Shown here one piece after another: positions 54,997 to 64,000 of a stretch of 64,000 nucleotides of DNA. The notes beneath the pieces were generated by a model. That model made no database searches and had not been told where the DNA came from. It saw nothing but the letters and a program-made list of their open reading frames with translations. The stretch spans positions 186,001 through 250,000 of the forward strand of contig NZ_JAHZAA010000001.1 of assembly GCF_019424165.1 (NCBI RefSeq), written 5' to 3'. Origin of the DNA: Desulfovibrio sp. (lineage in GTDB: Bacteria > Desulfobacterota > Desulfovibrionia > Desulfovibrionales > Desulfovibrionaceae). Position 1 is the first letter of the stretch. Each line of letters begins with the position of its first letter. Made by a program: the position numbers and the translations under genes.

Positions 54997-55650
54997 CTAG
55001 TCGAGGCCCCGTCCCCGCCTGCGCAAATAGGCCTCAATGGCCGATCGGCATTGCAGCACCACGTCTTCGGGGGGCTGCGCGGCATCAATAATGGCGAAGC
55101 GTTCCGGCTCCTCATCAGCCAGGGCGCGGTAACCCCGGCGCACACGCTCATGAAAGTCCAGGCTTTCACTGTCAAAACGCCCCTCGGCAATGACCATTCC
55201 GGCGGAGCGGTTGCGCTCACCGGCGCGTTCCAGTCCGCAGCGCACGGGCAGGTCCAGCAGCAGGGTGAGGTCAGGCTCAAGCCCGCCGGTGGCCGCTGTA
55301 TTGAGGCTGCGCAGGTATTCCGTGTCCAGCCCGCGCCCGTAGCCCTGATAGGCCAGGGTAGAGTCTGTGAAGCGGTCGCAAAGCACCACCTGCCCGGCCT
55401 CAAGGGCGGGGCGGATGACCTCTGTCACATGCTGGGCGCGGTCGGCCAGAAACAGGAACAGTTCGGCCCGGCTGGCCAGCCCGCCGGTGCGCACATCCAG
55501 CAGCAGGGCGCGCAGGCGACGCCCAAGGACACTGCCGCCAGGCTCTCTGGTCAGTACGGGGTCATGTCCGCGCGCTTGCAGGTAGTCTGACAGATAGTCA
55601 ATGGCCGTGGATTTTCCCGCGCCTTCTATACCTTCAAAAGTGACAAACAT
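54997..55650 (-). CDS. tmk: Thymidylate kinase
   Basis: A 217-residue dTMP kinase. P-loop GIEGAGKST (7-15), TREPGGS, DRFTDSTLAYQGYGRG and LLLDLPV are all present. It phosphorylates dTMP to dTDP. It overlaps the end of the YhaM-like gene by 25 bases on the same strand, indicating tight translational coupling. The ATG follows AAGGAAGA. Confidence 0.95.
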   Translation of the reverse strand: MFVTFEGIEGAGKSTAIDYLSDYLQARGHDPVLTREPGGSVLGRRLRALLLDVRTGGLASRAELFLFLADRAQHVTEVIRPALEAGQVVLCDRFTDSTLAYQGYGRGLDTEYLRSLNTAATGGLEPDLTLLLDLPVRCGLERAGERNRSAGMVIAEGRFDSESLDFHERVRRGYRALADEEPERFAIIDAAQPPEDVVLQCRSAIEAYLRRRGRGLD

Positions 55651-56657
55651 TCTTCCTTGACCGCCTTTTTACGGGTTGCGGGGGCGGCTTTTTCCGGGGT
55701 GCGCGCGGCCCGGTGTACGGGGCGGCCCAGCGTGGCCTGCCAGGGGGTCCAGTCCTGTCCGTCTTCTTCCATTTGTGCGAAAAGGCTCCGGCACTGGGCC
55801 ATTTTGGCATCCAGGTTGTCGGCGTAGTGCAGGGCCATGGCTTCAGGAGTGTGGGGCGGGCGTACCGCGCCAAACTGAAGTTCGCCGTGATGGCTCAGGA
55901 TAAGGTGTTTGAGATGCCTTTGCAGAGGCTCTTCAAGGCCTGATCTGGCCATGAAGGGGGCGAGCATTTCGATGCCCAGCATGAGGTGGCCGAGCAGGCG
56001 GCCTTCATCGGTATAATCGTTGGCAAGGCCGCCGGAAAATTCCCGCAGCTTGCCGATATCGTGAAAGATCGCTCCCGCCAGCAGGGTTTGCCGGTCCAGT
56101 TCCGGATACTGGTCGGCAATGCGGCGGCAGAGGCTGAAAACACTCAGGGTATGCTCAAGCAGGCCGCCCACGTAGGCGTGATGCACACCCTTGGCAGCCG
56201 GGCATACGCGAAAGGCAGCCCGCATTTCGGCATTGCTGAAAAAGCCCTGCACCAGCTTGCGCCAGGGGGCGTGTGTGAACTCTGCCTTGATGGCGCCGTC
56301 CAGTTCGTGGAGCATGTCGTCCAGCGGGTAGGGGCTGGCGGGCATAAGGGCGGTCTGGTCCACAGCGGCGCTTTCCGCCGCGTCCAGCAGGCGCATGTGC
56401 TCCACAGTAAGCTGCACCTGATCGCGGTACAGGCTCGCGCGACCTTCAACCCACACCAGCGCGCCGGCGGGAATTTCGCTGAAGTCAGCGCTGAGGGGAT
56501 GCCATATCTTGGCTTCAAGACTGCCACTGGCGTCCACCAGGGTGAGCCGCCAGTAGGGGCCGTTGCGGGACTGGCCCTGCGCCGCCTGACTGACTGCAAA
56601 CAGGCCCCGCGCTTCCGACGTGGGGCTAATGTCTTTGACGTAACAACCTTTTTCCAT
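55626..56657 (-). CDS. OB-fold/HD-domain 3'-5' exoribonuclease (YhaM-like)
   Basis: A 343-residue protein. The N-terminal OB fold (about 5-95) has SRNGPYWRLTLVDASGSLEAKIWH. The HD domain (about 155-285) has HHAYVGGLLEHTLSVF, GAIFHDIGKLREF and HLILSHHGELQFG. This arrangement matches YhaM-type nucleases, which trim RNA or DNA 3' ends using Mn. The C-terminal 45 residues are basic. The ribosome site is weak. It precedes tmk with overlap. Confidence 0.9.
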   Translation of the reverse strand: MEKGCYVKDISPTSEARGLFAVSQAAQGQSRNGPYWRLTLVDASGSLEAKIWHPLSADFSEIPAGALVWVEGRASLYRDQVQLTVEHMRLLDAAESAAVDQTALMPASPYPLDDMLHELDGAIKAEFTHAPWRKLVQGFFSNAEMRAAFRVCPAAKGVHHAYVGGLLEHTLSVFSLCRRIADQYPELDRQTLLAGAIFHDIGKLREFSGGLANDYTDEGRLLGHLMLGIEMLAPFMARSGLEEPLQRHLKHLILSHHGELQFGAVRPPHTPEAMALHYADNLDAKMAQCRSLFAQMEEDGQDWTPWQATLGRPVHRAARTPEKAAPATRKKAVKEECLSLLKV

Positions 56658-56776
56658 ATATCTATCCAGGAGCGTCTGGCCAGGAGCGTCTGACGCCCCG
56701 TGCGTTTTGAGCGCCGCCGCAAGGGCGGATCATAGCGAAGCTTTTTCGAATTTCCCTTCTTTCCGAGGTATTGTCA

Positions 56777-57550
56777 ATGAACGTTCTCCTGACCAATGAC
56801 GACGGCATCCGGGCCAAGGGGCTGCGCGCCCTGTACGCGGCCCTGCACGAGGCCGGTCATACGGTATACGTGGTGGCCCCCATGAGCCAGCAGTCCGGCG
56901 TGGGGCATTCGCTCACGGTTTTCGAGCCTGTGCGGGCCACAGTGATTGAAGAGCCGGACTTTATTGGCACGGGTGTTTACGGAACCCCTACGGACTGCGT
57001 GAAGCTGGCCCTGGGGCGTCTGCTGCCCCACAAGCCCGACCTTGTCATGTCCGGCATTAATGCCGGGGCCAACGTGGGACCGGACATCCTGTATTCCGGC
57101 ACAGTGGGCGCGGCCACCGAGGCCGCCCACGAAGACCTGCCAAGCATGGCCGTCTCGTTTGACAGTTTCAGCCACAACACCGCCCCGGACATGGACCTTA
57201 TGCCCCAGGCGCGGCATGCCGTGAATCTGGCTGAGCGCATGAAATGGGCTGCCATGGGCCGCCGCCGGGTGATCAATATCAACTATCCTGCCTGCCCCCT
57301 GGACGAGGCCCAGGATCTGCGCGTCTGCCCCCAGACCAGCGCCGTGTGGAAAAACGTCTATATCGAGCGTGAAGACCCGCGCGGCGCGCCGTACTGGTGG
57401 CTTGAGGGCGAAATTCCCCCGGCAAGCATCGAGCCCGGGTCGGACAAGGACCTGCTCAACCGTGGGCATATCACCCTCACGCCCTTGTGCTTTGATTTTA
57501 CCGACCATGAGGGACTGACCGCGCTCAAGTGCATGAAGCTTCAGGGCTGA
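56777..57550 (+). CDS. surE: 5'/3'-nucleotidase SurE
   Basis: A 257-residue survival protein and nucleotidase. It begins MNVLLTNDDGI (metal-binding Asp pair), followed by APMSQQSGVGHSLT, GTPTDCVKLAL and SGINAGANVGPDILYSGTVGAA. The ATG at 56777 has better spacing from GAGG than the TTG two codons upstream. Divergent from the YhaM-tmk unit. Confidence 0.95.
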   Translation: MNVLLTNDDGIRAKGLRALYAALHEAGHTVYVVAPMSQQSGVGHSLTVFEPVRATVIEEPDFIGTGVYGTPTDCVKLALGRLLPHKPDLVMSGINAGANVGPDILYSGTVGAATEAAHEDLPSMAVSFDSFSHNTAPDMDLMPQARHAVNLAERMKWAAMGRRRVININYPACPLDEAQDLRVCPQTSAVWKNVYIEREDPRGAPYWWLEGEIPPASIEPGSDKDLLNRGHITLTPLCFDFTDHEGLTALKCMKLQG

Positions 57551-57990
57551 TGTGCCTGAAGCGGCGGTTGTCGCACATTTTGCCGAGGCTTGCGGCCCGC
57601 CGGGCATGATGCCGGGGCGCGGCGGCTGGCTGAAAATACCACTCCGTTCTGCCGGAGACGCCATATTCCCGCGCCGGGGCATTCCCCTTTGGCCGATTTT
57701 GATGTACGTTGCTCTTGCCTGCGGCGGGGGTTGGTGTTAGCCATGCTGCCGCAGCTTTCATACGGGCAGTAGCCATGTAAAGTTGAAGTATTTCAGCGGG
57801 CCATGCGACAAGGCACTTTTGGGGCAACCGCCTGTCGGGCAGCGTTTTTCCGTTGGCCACGCCGCCGGAAACGGCAGTATTGACGTAGCGCATGCGTGTC
57901 GGATTACGGTTTTTACCGGCGGCAGGGCATAGAAGTGTTTTTGAAGCGTGCTTGTTTACAACAGTCCCCAGAAAAAACAGGGAGGAAGTC
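57551..57990. other. Intergenic region before fba
   Basis: About 440 bases without a credible gene or hairpin terminator; it should hold the promoter of the fba-gap pair. Confidence 0.4.
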
Positions 57991-58917
57991 ATGCCTCTTA
58001 TCAACCCCAAAGAAATGTTCGCCGCCGCCTATGCTGGCGGCTATGCCATTGGCGCTTTCAACGTCAACAATATGGAAATCATCCAGGGCATCATGGGCGC
58101 GGCTTCCGAGGAAAAATCGCCTGTCATCCTTCAGGTGTCGGCGGGCGCGCGCAAATATGCCGGGCAGCCCTACATCATGAAGCTGGTGGAAGCCGCCCTG
58201 GCCGTTGACGCCGGTGTGCCTGTGGCGGTGCACCTTGACCACGGCCCCAGCTTTGAAATGTGCCGTGAATGCATCGACGGCGGCTTTACGTCCGTCATGA
58301 TCGACGGCTCGCATCTGCCGTATGAAGAAAATATCGCCCTGACCAGGCAGGTGGTAGACTATGCCCGCCCCCGCGGCGTGTGGGTCGAAGCCGAACTGGG
58401 CAAGCTGGCGGGCATTGAAGAGCATGTGCAGTCGGACGAGCACGTCTATACTGACCCGGACGAGGCTGTGGACTTTGTGGAGCGCACCGGCTGCGACTCG
58501 CTCGCCATAGCCATCGGCACAAGCCACGGCGCGTACAAGTTCAAGGGCGAGCCCAAGCTGGACTTTGAACGCCTTGAGGCCATCTGCAGAAAACTGCCGG
58601 ACTACCCGCTGGTGCTGCACGGCGCTTCCAGCGTGCCGCAGGAATTTGTGGACCTGTGCAACCAGTACGGTGGCAATGTGGGCGGCGCCAGAGGCGTACC
58701 CGAAGACATGCTGCGCAGGGCCGCTGGTATGGGCGTGTGCAAGATCAACGTTGATACGGATATCCGCCTGGCGGTTACGGCCTGCATCCGTCAGTATCTT
58801 GCTGAACATCCTGAAGAATTTGACCCCAGGTCCTATCTCAAGCCGGCCCGGGAAGCTGTAAGACAAATGGTGGCGCACAAGATCCGTACGGTTATGGGAT
58901 CTTCGGGCAAAGCCTAA
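57991..58917 (+). CDS. fba: Class II fructose-bisphosphate aldolase
   Basis: A 308-residue zinc aldolase. Zinc ligands and catalytic residues are seen in VHLDHGPSFE, GTSHGAYKFKG and LHGASSVPQ; VCKINVDTDIRLA binds the phosphate. It interconverts fructose-1,6-bisphosphate and triose phosphates. The ATG at 57991 follows GGGAGGAAG. It is 30 bases before gap, so the two glycolytic genes are cotranscribed. Confidence 0.95.
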   Translation: MPLINPKEMFAAAYAGGYAIGAFNVNNMEIIQGIMGAASEEKSPVILQVSAGARKYAGQPYIMKLVEAALAVDAGVPVAVHLDHGPSFEMCRECIDGGFTSVMIDGSHLPYEENIALTRQVVDYARPRGVWVEAELGKLAGIEEHVQSDEHVYTDPDEAVDFVERTGCDSLAIAIGTSHGAYKFKGEPKLDFERLEAICRKLPDYPLVLHGASSVPQEFVDLCNQYGGNVGGARGVPEDMLRRAAGMGVCKINVDTDIRLAVTACIRQYLAEHPEEFDPRSYLKPAREAVRQMVAHKIRTVMGSSGKA

Positions 58918-58947
58918 ACAACATACGTTTTCGTCAAGGAGCGCAAC

Positions 58948-59952
58948 ATGCCCGTCAAACTGGGATTGAACGGCTTTGGCCGTATCGGCCGCTACCTGCT
59001 GCGGCTGCTGGCCGATGACCAGGATCTGCAAATCGTCGCCATCAACGCGCGCGCCGATAATGCCGCCCTGGCCTATCTTTTCAAGTACGATTCCACGTAC
59101 GGCAACTTTGCGGGCACGGTGGACCATGATGAAAACGGCATTATCGTCAATGGCCGTCACATCGCCGTTACCCGCTGCAAGCCCGGCGAATGGGAATGGA
59201 AACGCCTTGGCGTGACCATCGCCGTGGAAACCACGGGAACCATCAAGGACGGCGCTGGGTTGGCCATGCACCTGGCCTGTGGCGCGGAAAAGGTCGTTAT
59301 TTCGGCTCCGGCCAAGGACGTGGACGCCATGATCGTTATGGGCGTCAATGATCACGTCTATGACTGCACCAGGCACAAGGTCATTTCCGCCGCTTCCTGC
59401 ACCACCAACTGCCTGGCCCCCGTGGCCAAGGTGCTGCACGAAAAGTTCGGCATCCGTCATGGCCTCATGACCACCATTCACAGCTACACCATGAGCCAGC
59501 GTATTCTGGACGGCTCGCACAAGGACTGGCGGCGGGGCCGCGCGGCCGCCGTGTCAATGGTTCCTTCCAGCACGGGTGCGGCCAAGGCCGTGGGCGTGGT
59601 GATGCCCGAGCTTGAAGGCAAGCTCAACGGCATGTCCGTGCGCGTGCCTACCTTTGCCTGCTCTCTGGTGGATCTGACCTGCGAGGTGGAGCGTTCCTGT
59701 GACGCCGCTGCCGTCAACGCGGCGCTCAAGGCTGCCAGCGAAGACGTCATGGGGCCGAATATGGGCTTTTCTGAAGAACCGCTGGTCTCCATCGACTACA
59801 GGGGCAGCACCCACGGCGGCGTGGTGGACGGGCTCTCCACCCAGGTGCTGGATGGCAGCATGGTCAAGGTGCTGATCTGGTACGATAACGAAGCGGGCTT
59901 TACCAACCAGCTTCTGCGTCTGTTGCGCATGGTGGGCAGCCGCTGCCGCTAG
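58948..59952 (+). CDS. gap: Glyceraldehyde-3-phosphate dehydrogenase
   Basis: A 334-residue enzyme with NAD motif NGFGRIGRYLLR, catalytic Cys151 in SAASCTTNCLAP, the phosphate-site MVPSSTGAAKAVG, and WYDNEAGFTNQ at the end. Position 33 is Asn in IVAINARAD, where many NAD-specific enzymes have Asp or Asn. The ATG follows AAGGAG. Confidence 0.96.
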   Translation: MPVKLGLNGFGRIGRYLLRLLADDQDLQIVAINARADNAALAYLFKYDSTYGNFAGTVDHDENGIIVNGRHIAVTRCKPGEWEWKRLGVTIAVETTGTIKDGAGLAMHLACGAEKVVISAPAKDVDAMIVMGVNDHVYDCTRHKVISAASCTTNCLAPVAKVLHEKFGIRHGLMTTIHSYTMSQRILDGSHKDWRRGRAAAVSMVPSSTGAAKAVGVVMPELEGKLNGMSVRVPTFACSLVDLTCEVERSCDAAAVNAALKAASEDVMGPNMGFSEEPLVSIDYRGSTHGGVVDGLSTQVLDGSMVKVLIWYDNEAGFTNQLLRLLRMVGSRCR

Positions 59953-59975
59953 ACCGGTATAAAAAGCGTCTTCGA

Positions 59976-60011
59976 GGCGGTGCGGGCATACAAGTCCGCG
60001 CCGCCTTTTTT
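59976..60011 (+). terminator. Terminator of the fba-gap operon
   Basis: GGCGGTGCGG pairs with CCGCGCCGCC (one G-T pair), followed by TTTTTT. Confidence 0.85.
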
Positions 60012-60211
60012 GTGACCTGGCTGTTGTGTTCCGACAGGTTGTTCACCTTCCCCAGACCGGTAAAGCTGGAGTGACCAGACAACAGCAGACCGGGCGAGGG
60101 AAGGGTGAATAGCACAAGAATGCCAAACGGTTCGTAGTCGAGAAGAAATGGTGCGGCGGGGTTTCGGATCTGCCGGAAAGGCTGAAAACGCTTCCACCGG
60201 GCGGTGCGGGG

Positions 60212-61162
60212 TCAGGCCAGTGTATCGGCCAGGGCCTGCTCAAGGCTGCCGTAGCGAAAGGCATAACCCGCGTCGACCAGACGGGACGGAAAGGGGTTTT
60301 GCCCGCAAAGTATCAGCTCTTCGGCCATTTCACCCAGGGCAAGGCGCACAAGCGGCGCGGGAACAGGCAGCCAGACGGGCCGCGCGCAGACGCTGCCCAG
60401 GGTATGGGCGAAACGGCGCATACTCACTGTTTCAGGGGCGCTGGCATTGAAAATGCCGCGCAGCGTGTTCTGTTCAAGTAAAAACAGGACAATGCCCGTC
60501 ACGTCTTCCATATGGACCCAGCTTACGGGTTGACGCCCCGACCCCACAGGGCCGCCCATAAAATATCTGAACGGCGGCAGCATCCGCTCCAGAAAGCCCC
60601 CGGCCGCCCCGGAAGATTTTTTGCCCAGCACGGGCGAAAAACGGAGAATACAGCGGCGGACTCCCAGGTGCTCCACCAGCGCGGTGCTTTCTTCCCACTG
60701 CACACAGGTTTGAGCCAGAAAACCCTGGCCGGCGGGGCTGCTTTCAGTGCATGGCGGGGCCGTGACCGCATCGGGCCACAAACCGTAGTAGCCACAGGCC
60801 GAGGCTTGTAAAAGGCATTGCGGCAGCCGCCGGCTTTTGTGCCGCAATTCATTCAGGGCAGTGACAAGCGCATGCCCGGCATCCAGCCTGCTCTGGACGA
60901 TGGCCTGCTTGCGGGCATGAGTCCAGCGGGCCGCACCGATATTTTCACCCTGAAGGTTGATGACCGCATCCGCATGCTCCAGCAGCGGCCGCAGCCCGTC
61001 GGGATTTTTGCCGTCCCACGGCGCATATGCAAGCCCATCGGCGGCGGGTCTTCCGCTTCCGCCTCTTCTGGCTGCGGCGCAGACGGTATGCCCGGCAGCC
61101 AGAAGACTGGCCGTGATATGCGACCCTATAAAGCCTGTAGCGCCAAGAACAAGAACATGCAT
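60212..61162 (-). CDS. TIGR01777-family NAD-dependent epimerase/dehydratase
   Basis: A 316-residue atypical extended SDR (SDR39U1-like, YfcH-like) protein. The NAD motif is LVLGATGFIGSHIT, with INLQGENIGAARWT and ACGYYG, HMEDVTGIVLFLLE and FNASAPETVSMRRFA. The function of the family is unknown; some plastid members affect cell division. I chose the ATG at 61162 (GGGAGA upstream), which gives the normal start. It is convergent with gap and downstream of an MCP gene. Confidence 0.88.
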   Translation of the reverse strand: MHVLVLGATGFIGSHITASLLAAGHTVCAAARRGGSGRPAADGLAYAPWDGKNPDGLRPLLEHADAVINLQGENIGAARWTHARKQAIVQSRLDAGHALVTALNELRHKSRRLPQCLLQASACGYYGLWPDAVTAPPCTESSPAGQGFLAQTCVQWEESTALVEHLGVRRCILRFSPVLGKKSSGAAGGFLERMLPPFRYFMGGPVGSGRQPVSWVHMEDVTGIVLFLLEQNTLRGIFNASAPETVSMRRFAHTLGSVCARPVWLPVPAPLVRLALGEMAEELILCGQNPFPSRLVDAGYAFRYGSLEQALADTLA

Positions 61163-61388
61163 GGCTTTCTCCCGTAACTGCGCAGAGGGCGGCGCGTGAA
61201 CGGCTGAAGGCGTTGTGGCTTTGCCGTGGCCTGGTCCGGCCGGTGGGCAGGCCGGTACGCGGATTTGGTGCCTGGTATGCAGGCCCGGCGCCGGCGGCCT
61301 TGCCTGTGTTATCTGCCGGAACGGCTGCTCACCGGGGGCTGATGCGGTGCTGCGGGCAGAAGCCTCCGCCCGCAGCACCGGGTTAAGG

Positions 61389-63815
61389 TCAGGACAGTTT
61401 CATGGCTTTGAGCAGGGCGTCCAGCGTCTGCGAGAGCTGCTTCAGGTCGGAAACGGCCGTATTGGCGTCGCGCATGCCCTGGGCCGTCTTGATGCCGATT
61501 TCATTGATTTCGGTGACTGACCGGTTGATCTCGTCGCTGGTGGCGGATTGTTCTTCGCTGGCCGTCGCGATGGCGCGCACCTGGTCGGCGGTGGTGTCCA
61601 CCATGCTGACGATTTCTTCCAGTGCCGTGCCGGACAGGGTGACAAAGGTCGTGGCCTCTTCAATGGACCTTGTGGAAGCGTCCACAGAGTTGACGCTCTG
61701 TCCGGCGCTGCTCTGGATGGCTGCAATGGCCCTGGCGACCTCGGTGGTGGAGGACATGGTTTTTTCAGCCAGCTTGCGCACCTCGTCAGCCACCACGGCA
61801 AAGCCGCGTCCCGCATCGCCAGCCCGGGCGGCCTCAATGGCGGCGTTGAGGGCCAGCAGGTTGGTCTGGTCTGCGATGTCGGATATGACGCTCATGATCT
61901 GGCTGATGTCGGCCGCGTTTCTGTTCAGGGTGTTCATGTCGTTTTTAAGCTGTAAAGACTGGCTTTGCACCGTCTGGATGCAATTGACGGACTTTCTTAC
62001 GATTTCCGCGCCTTCCTGCGCTTTTTCCCGTGTACCCATGGCCATGTTGGCCGCCTGTTCGGCATTGCGCGCCACCTCAAGCACGGTGGAATTCATTTCT
62101 TCCATAGCGCTGGCGGTTTCGCCCACGCGCATGGCCTGCCGCTCCGCGCCCTGATCCGACAAGGCTATGATGTGCGCCAGCTCGTGGGAAGCTGCGGACA
62201 GCTTCGTACCCACTTCTTCCACCTCGCGGGCTACCTCCATCACCTGGCGCTGGGCCTGGAGCATCTGGGTCTGGTCGGTCATGAGCGCCAGCACGGCGTC
62301 GGAGCCGTAGGGCAGGGCCGTATAGAACATGTCAATGGTCGCGCCGTCGGAAGGGTGCGACACGGTGCTTGTGGTTTCCTTGCGGCCGCTGGCAAAGCAC
62401 TGGTCCGCAGCGCAGCCCCCGGCGCAGGCGTCGGCCCTGAAATGGCCGGAGCAGGCCGTTCCGGTCATGCTTTCGGGGTTTTTGCCGCCAAACATTGCGG
62501 CTTCATTCAGGAACCGTATCTTTCTCTGCGCATCACGGATCATGATGGGAGAAGGTATCTTGTCGATAACTGCCAGCATGCTGCCCGCAAGGCCATTGAT
62601 GGATTCGACGATTTTTTTAAAGTCGCCCCGGAATTCCGATTCGTTGATATTGCTGCGCAGGTAACCGGCGGCAACGCTGCCGACGGTCGCCGTTACCTGG
62701 GTGCGCATATTTTTGCAGGTATCCGTTATTCTGGAAAGGCCGGTGTGCAGTTGCAAAAGCTCGGCGGAAAATCTTTTTGCCGGGGGCAGGCAATCAAGGT
62801 CGCCGTTGGATATGGACGTGGTGCACTGCACCATCTGATGCAGAGGTTTGCGTATGCTCTGCACAATCCACAGGGCCAGCAGAAGCAGAACCGCGGTAAT
62901 GGCCGCCCCGGCCAGCAGTACCTGCTTGAGGGCCGCGTTCATGTCCGCATTGACTTCACTTTCATTCATAAGGGCGATCATGCGCCAGCCCTGAAAACCC
63001 TTGTAAACGACAATACGTTTTTCAACACCGTCCAGCGCAAGCGTGCCTGTTCCCCCGGCGGCAAGCAGGTCCTGCAGGGCGGGTACGCCGCATTCGCTGA
63101 TGTTGCGGTTGACCCAGGCCTTGTACTGGGGAGCGGCCAGAACCATGCCACTGTCTTCAAGCAGTATGACGGAGCCTGTCTGGCCGATTTTTATGCCCTC
63201 CACCATCGAAACAAGGGAGGAAAGGGTGATGTCGATATCAATGACGCCCAAGGGCCTGCCGTTCGCGTCGGAAATCTTTGCTGTAACAGCGCAGGCAGCC
63301 ACCCCGTGCGCCGTGGTATAGGCAGAGCTTATGTTGGTGGCGCGGGAGCTTTCCATCTGCTGGCGGTACCATTTTTTTGTTCGCGGATCATGCCCCGCGG
63401 GCCAGGACGACAGGGGATATTCAAGAAAACCGCCGTCTTCAGCACCAAAGGTAACACTGCTGTAGTTGGCGTGGCTGTCTTTGACGAGCTGGAATATTTC
63501 GTCCGCCGTCCGGGCCTGCGGCGCCATGTCTGCTCTGGCAACCTGCTGCGGTTCACTGTTGTCTGTAAAAAGAGGAAGGTGCCCAAAAGGCTCGCGTATG
63601 GCTGGGGTGGATGCCAGCATGGCCGCGCTTTCCTGGGCCTGTTTGAAAAAAAGGGTGATATAGTCATTGGTGCTTGAGAGCGCGTGTTCCATATAGGCGT
63701 ACGTACTACGCTCGTTCATTGTGTTCATTTTTCCGGTGACAATCAGCAGGGTACTGCCGATGCCCAGAATAATGGCGGCAAAAAAGGTCAGCAAAAATTT
63801 TGCGCGAATAGTCAT
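61389..63815 (-). CDS. Methyl-accepting chemotaxis protein with double-Cache sensor and cysteine-rich PAS
   Basis: An 808-residue transducer. It has membrane helix 1 (about 8-28), a double-Cache periplasmic sensor (about 40-300, with DPRTKKWYRQ, GVIDIDITL and WRMIALM), membrane helix 2 (about 312-335) and a HAMP segment. A PAS-like cytoplasmic domain (about 415-520) contains a cluster of cysteines (TACSGHFRADACAGGCAADQC), and the signalling tip follows (DQTNLLALNAAIEAARAGD). The cysteine cluster could bind a metal, iron-sulfur cluster or act as a redox sensor; this is inference. The ATG at 63815 follows AGGA. Confidence 0.92.
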   Translation of the reverse strand: MTIRAKFLLTFFAAIILGIGSTLLIVTGKMNTMNERSTYAYMEHALSSTNDYITLFFKQAQESAAMLASTPAIREPFGHLPLFTDNSEPQQVARADMAPQARTADEIFQLVKDSHANYSSVTFGAEDGGFLEYPLSSWPAGHDPRTKKWYRQQMESSRATNISSAYTTAHGVAACAVTAKISDANGRPLGVIDIDITLSSLVSMVEGIKIGQTGSVILLEDSGMVLAAPQYKAWVNRNISECGVPALQDLLAAGGTGTLALDGVEKRIVVYKGFQGWRMIALMNESEVNADMNAALKQVLLAGAAITAVLLLLALWIVQSIRKPLHQMVQCTTSISNGDLDCLPPAKRFSAELLQLHTGLSRITDTCKNMRTQVTATVGSVAAGYLRSNINESEFRGDFKKIVESINGLAGSMLAVIDKIPSPIMIRDAQRKIRFLNEAAMFGGKNPESMTGTACSGHFRADACAGGCAADQCFASGRKETTSTVSHPSDGATIDMFYTALPYGSDAVLALMTDQTQMLQAQRQVMEVAREVEEVGTKLSAASHELAHIIALSDQGAERQAMRVGETASAMEEMNSTVLEVARNAEQAANMAMGTREKAQEGAEIVRKSVNCIQTVQSQSLQLKNDMNTLNRNAADISQIMSVISDIADQTNLLALNAAIEAARAGDAGRGFAVVADEVRKLAEKTMSSTTEVARAIAAIQSSAGQSVNSVDASTRSIEEATTFVTLSGTALEEIVSMVDTTADQVRAIATASEEQSATSDEINRSVTEINEIGIKTAQGMRDANTAVSDLKQLSQTLDALLKAMKLS

Positions 63816-64000
63816 ATGGCAACGTCCTGTCGTTGTGCGTGGCCCCGGGGCGTTCGCAAGAAGCCGCCAGGGCTGTGCAGCGTTTTCCATACCGAAAGAG
63901 CCTGACAGCAGAGGCCAGGCTGACTGGAAAGCCGTTGAACGCCAAACTGGACCGGGCAGGGTGTATGCGCGTTACTTACAAGCAAGAATCGGGATGCCGA
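63816..64000. other. Upstream region of the MCP gene, cut by the window edge
   Basis: No gene is seen. It should hold the promoter of the minus-strand MCP gene. Confidence 0.4.

Noticed and set aside
57913..59520. Open frame of 535 codons on the minus strand
   Set aside because: Antisense to fba and gap, both certain genes.

Overview
The window looks like chromosomal DNA of a moderately high-GC sulfate-reducing deltaproteobacterium, most likely Desulfovibrionaceae. This rests on overall protein character, three methyl-accepting chemotaxis proteins (MCPs), a Re-type citrate synthase next to isocitrate dehydrogenase and aconitase, and the alternative carboxynorspermidine polyamine route. No rRNA, CRISPR array, insertion sequence or phage module was seen. 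Species assignment is inference from protein character only.

Layout. 1-5 kb: end of an Hpt-bearing protein and a sigma-54 response regulator, a small orphan gene, and an MCP. 5-11 kb: tRNA-Ser, HU, murI with a TauE/SafE permease, then hisH-hisF and a larE-type sulfur transferase. 11-18 kb: a 36-residue basic protein, then a run of fmdB-like, purB, pyrE, a large L,D-transpeptidase and a membrane coiled-coil protein. 18-25 kb (minus): Re-citrate synthase carrying a Cache-like C-terminal domain, icd, a LysE exporter and an aconitase, together the oxidative citrate-to-2-oxoglutarate branch. 25-30 kb: RNB ribonuclease, plsY, thrC, GyrI-like protein. 30-34.6 kb: polysaccharide genes (initiating sugar-phosphate transferase, glycosyltransferase, WbpP-like epimerase).

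34.9-43.2 kb is the most unusual part: a glycine reductase operon headed by a glycine riboswitch, in the order riboswitch-grdX-grdE-grdB-trxB-grdC-grdD-trxA-grdA. grdB and grdA contain the expected in-frame UGA (selenocysteine) codons, so conventional gene calling would truncate them. grdX also carries an in-frame UGA at codon 28 with a fully open, GrdX-like reading frame on both sides. It is either a new selenoprotein (possibly a selenium checkpoint at the head of a selenium-dependent operon) or a recently broken gene. Together the genes would reduce glycine to acetyl phosphate and ammonia, with electrons delivered by the dedicated TrxB/TrxA pair.

43.6-64 kb: second MCP, dGTPase, APS-kinase-like protein, tRNA-Asp and tRNA-Val, polysaccharide deacetylase, a polyamine group (nspC, carboxynorspermidine synthase, and a class II deacetylase-like enzyme with a zinc-ribbon tail), tmk, a YhaM-type nuclease, surE, fba, gap, a TIGR01777-type epimerase, and a third MCP with a cysteine-rich PAS region. 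Two diverged copies of an intergenic repeat lie at about 47.1-47.25 and 51.3-51.6 kb.
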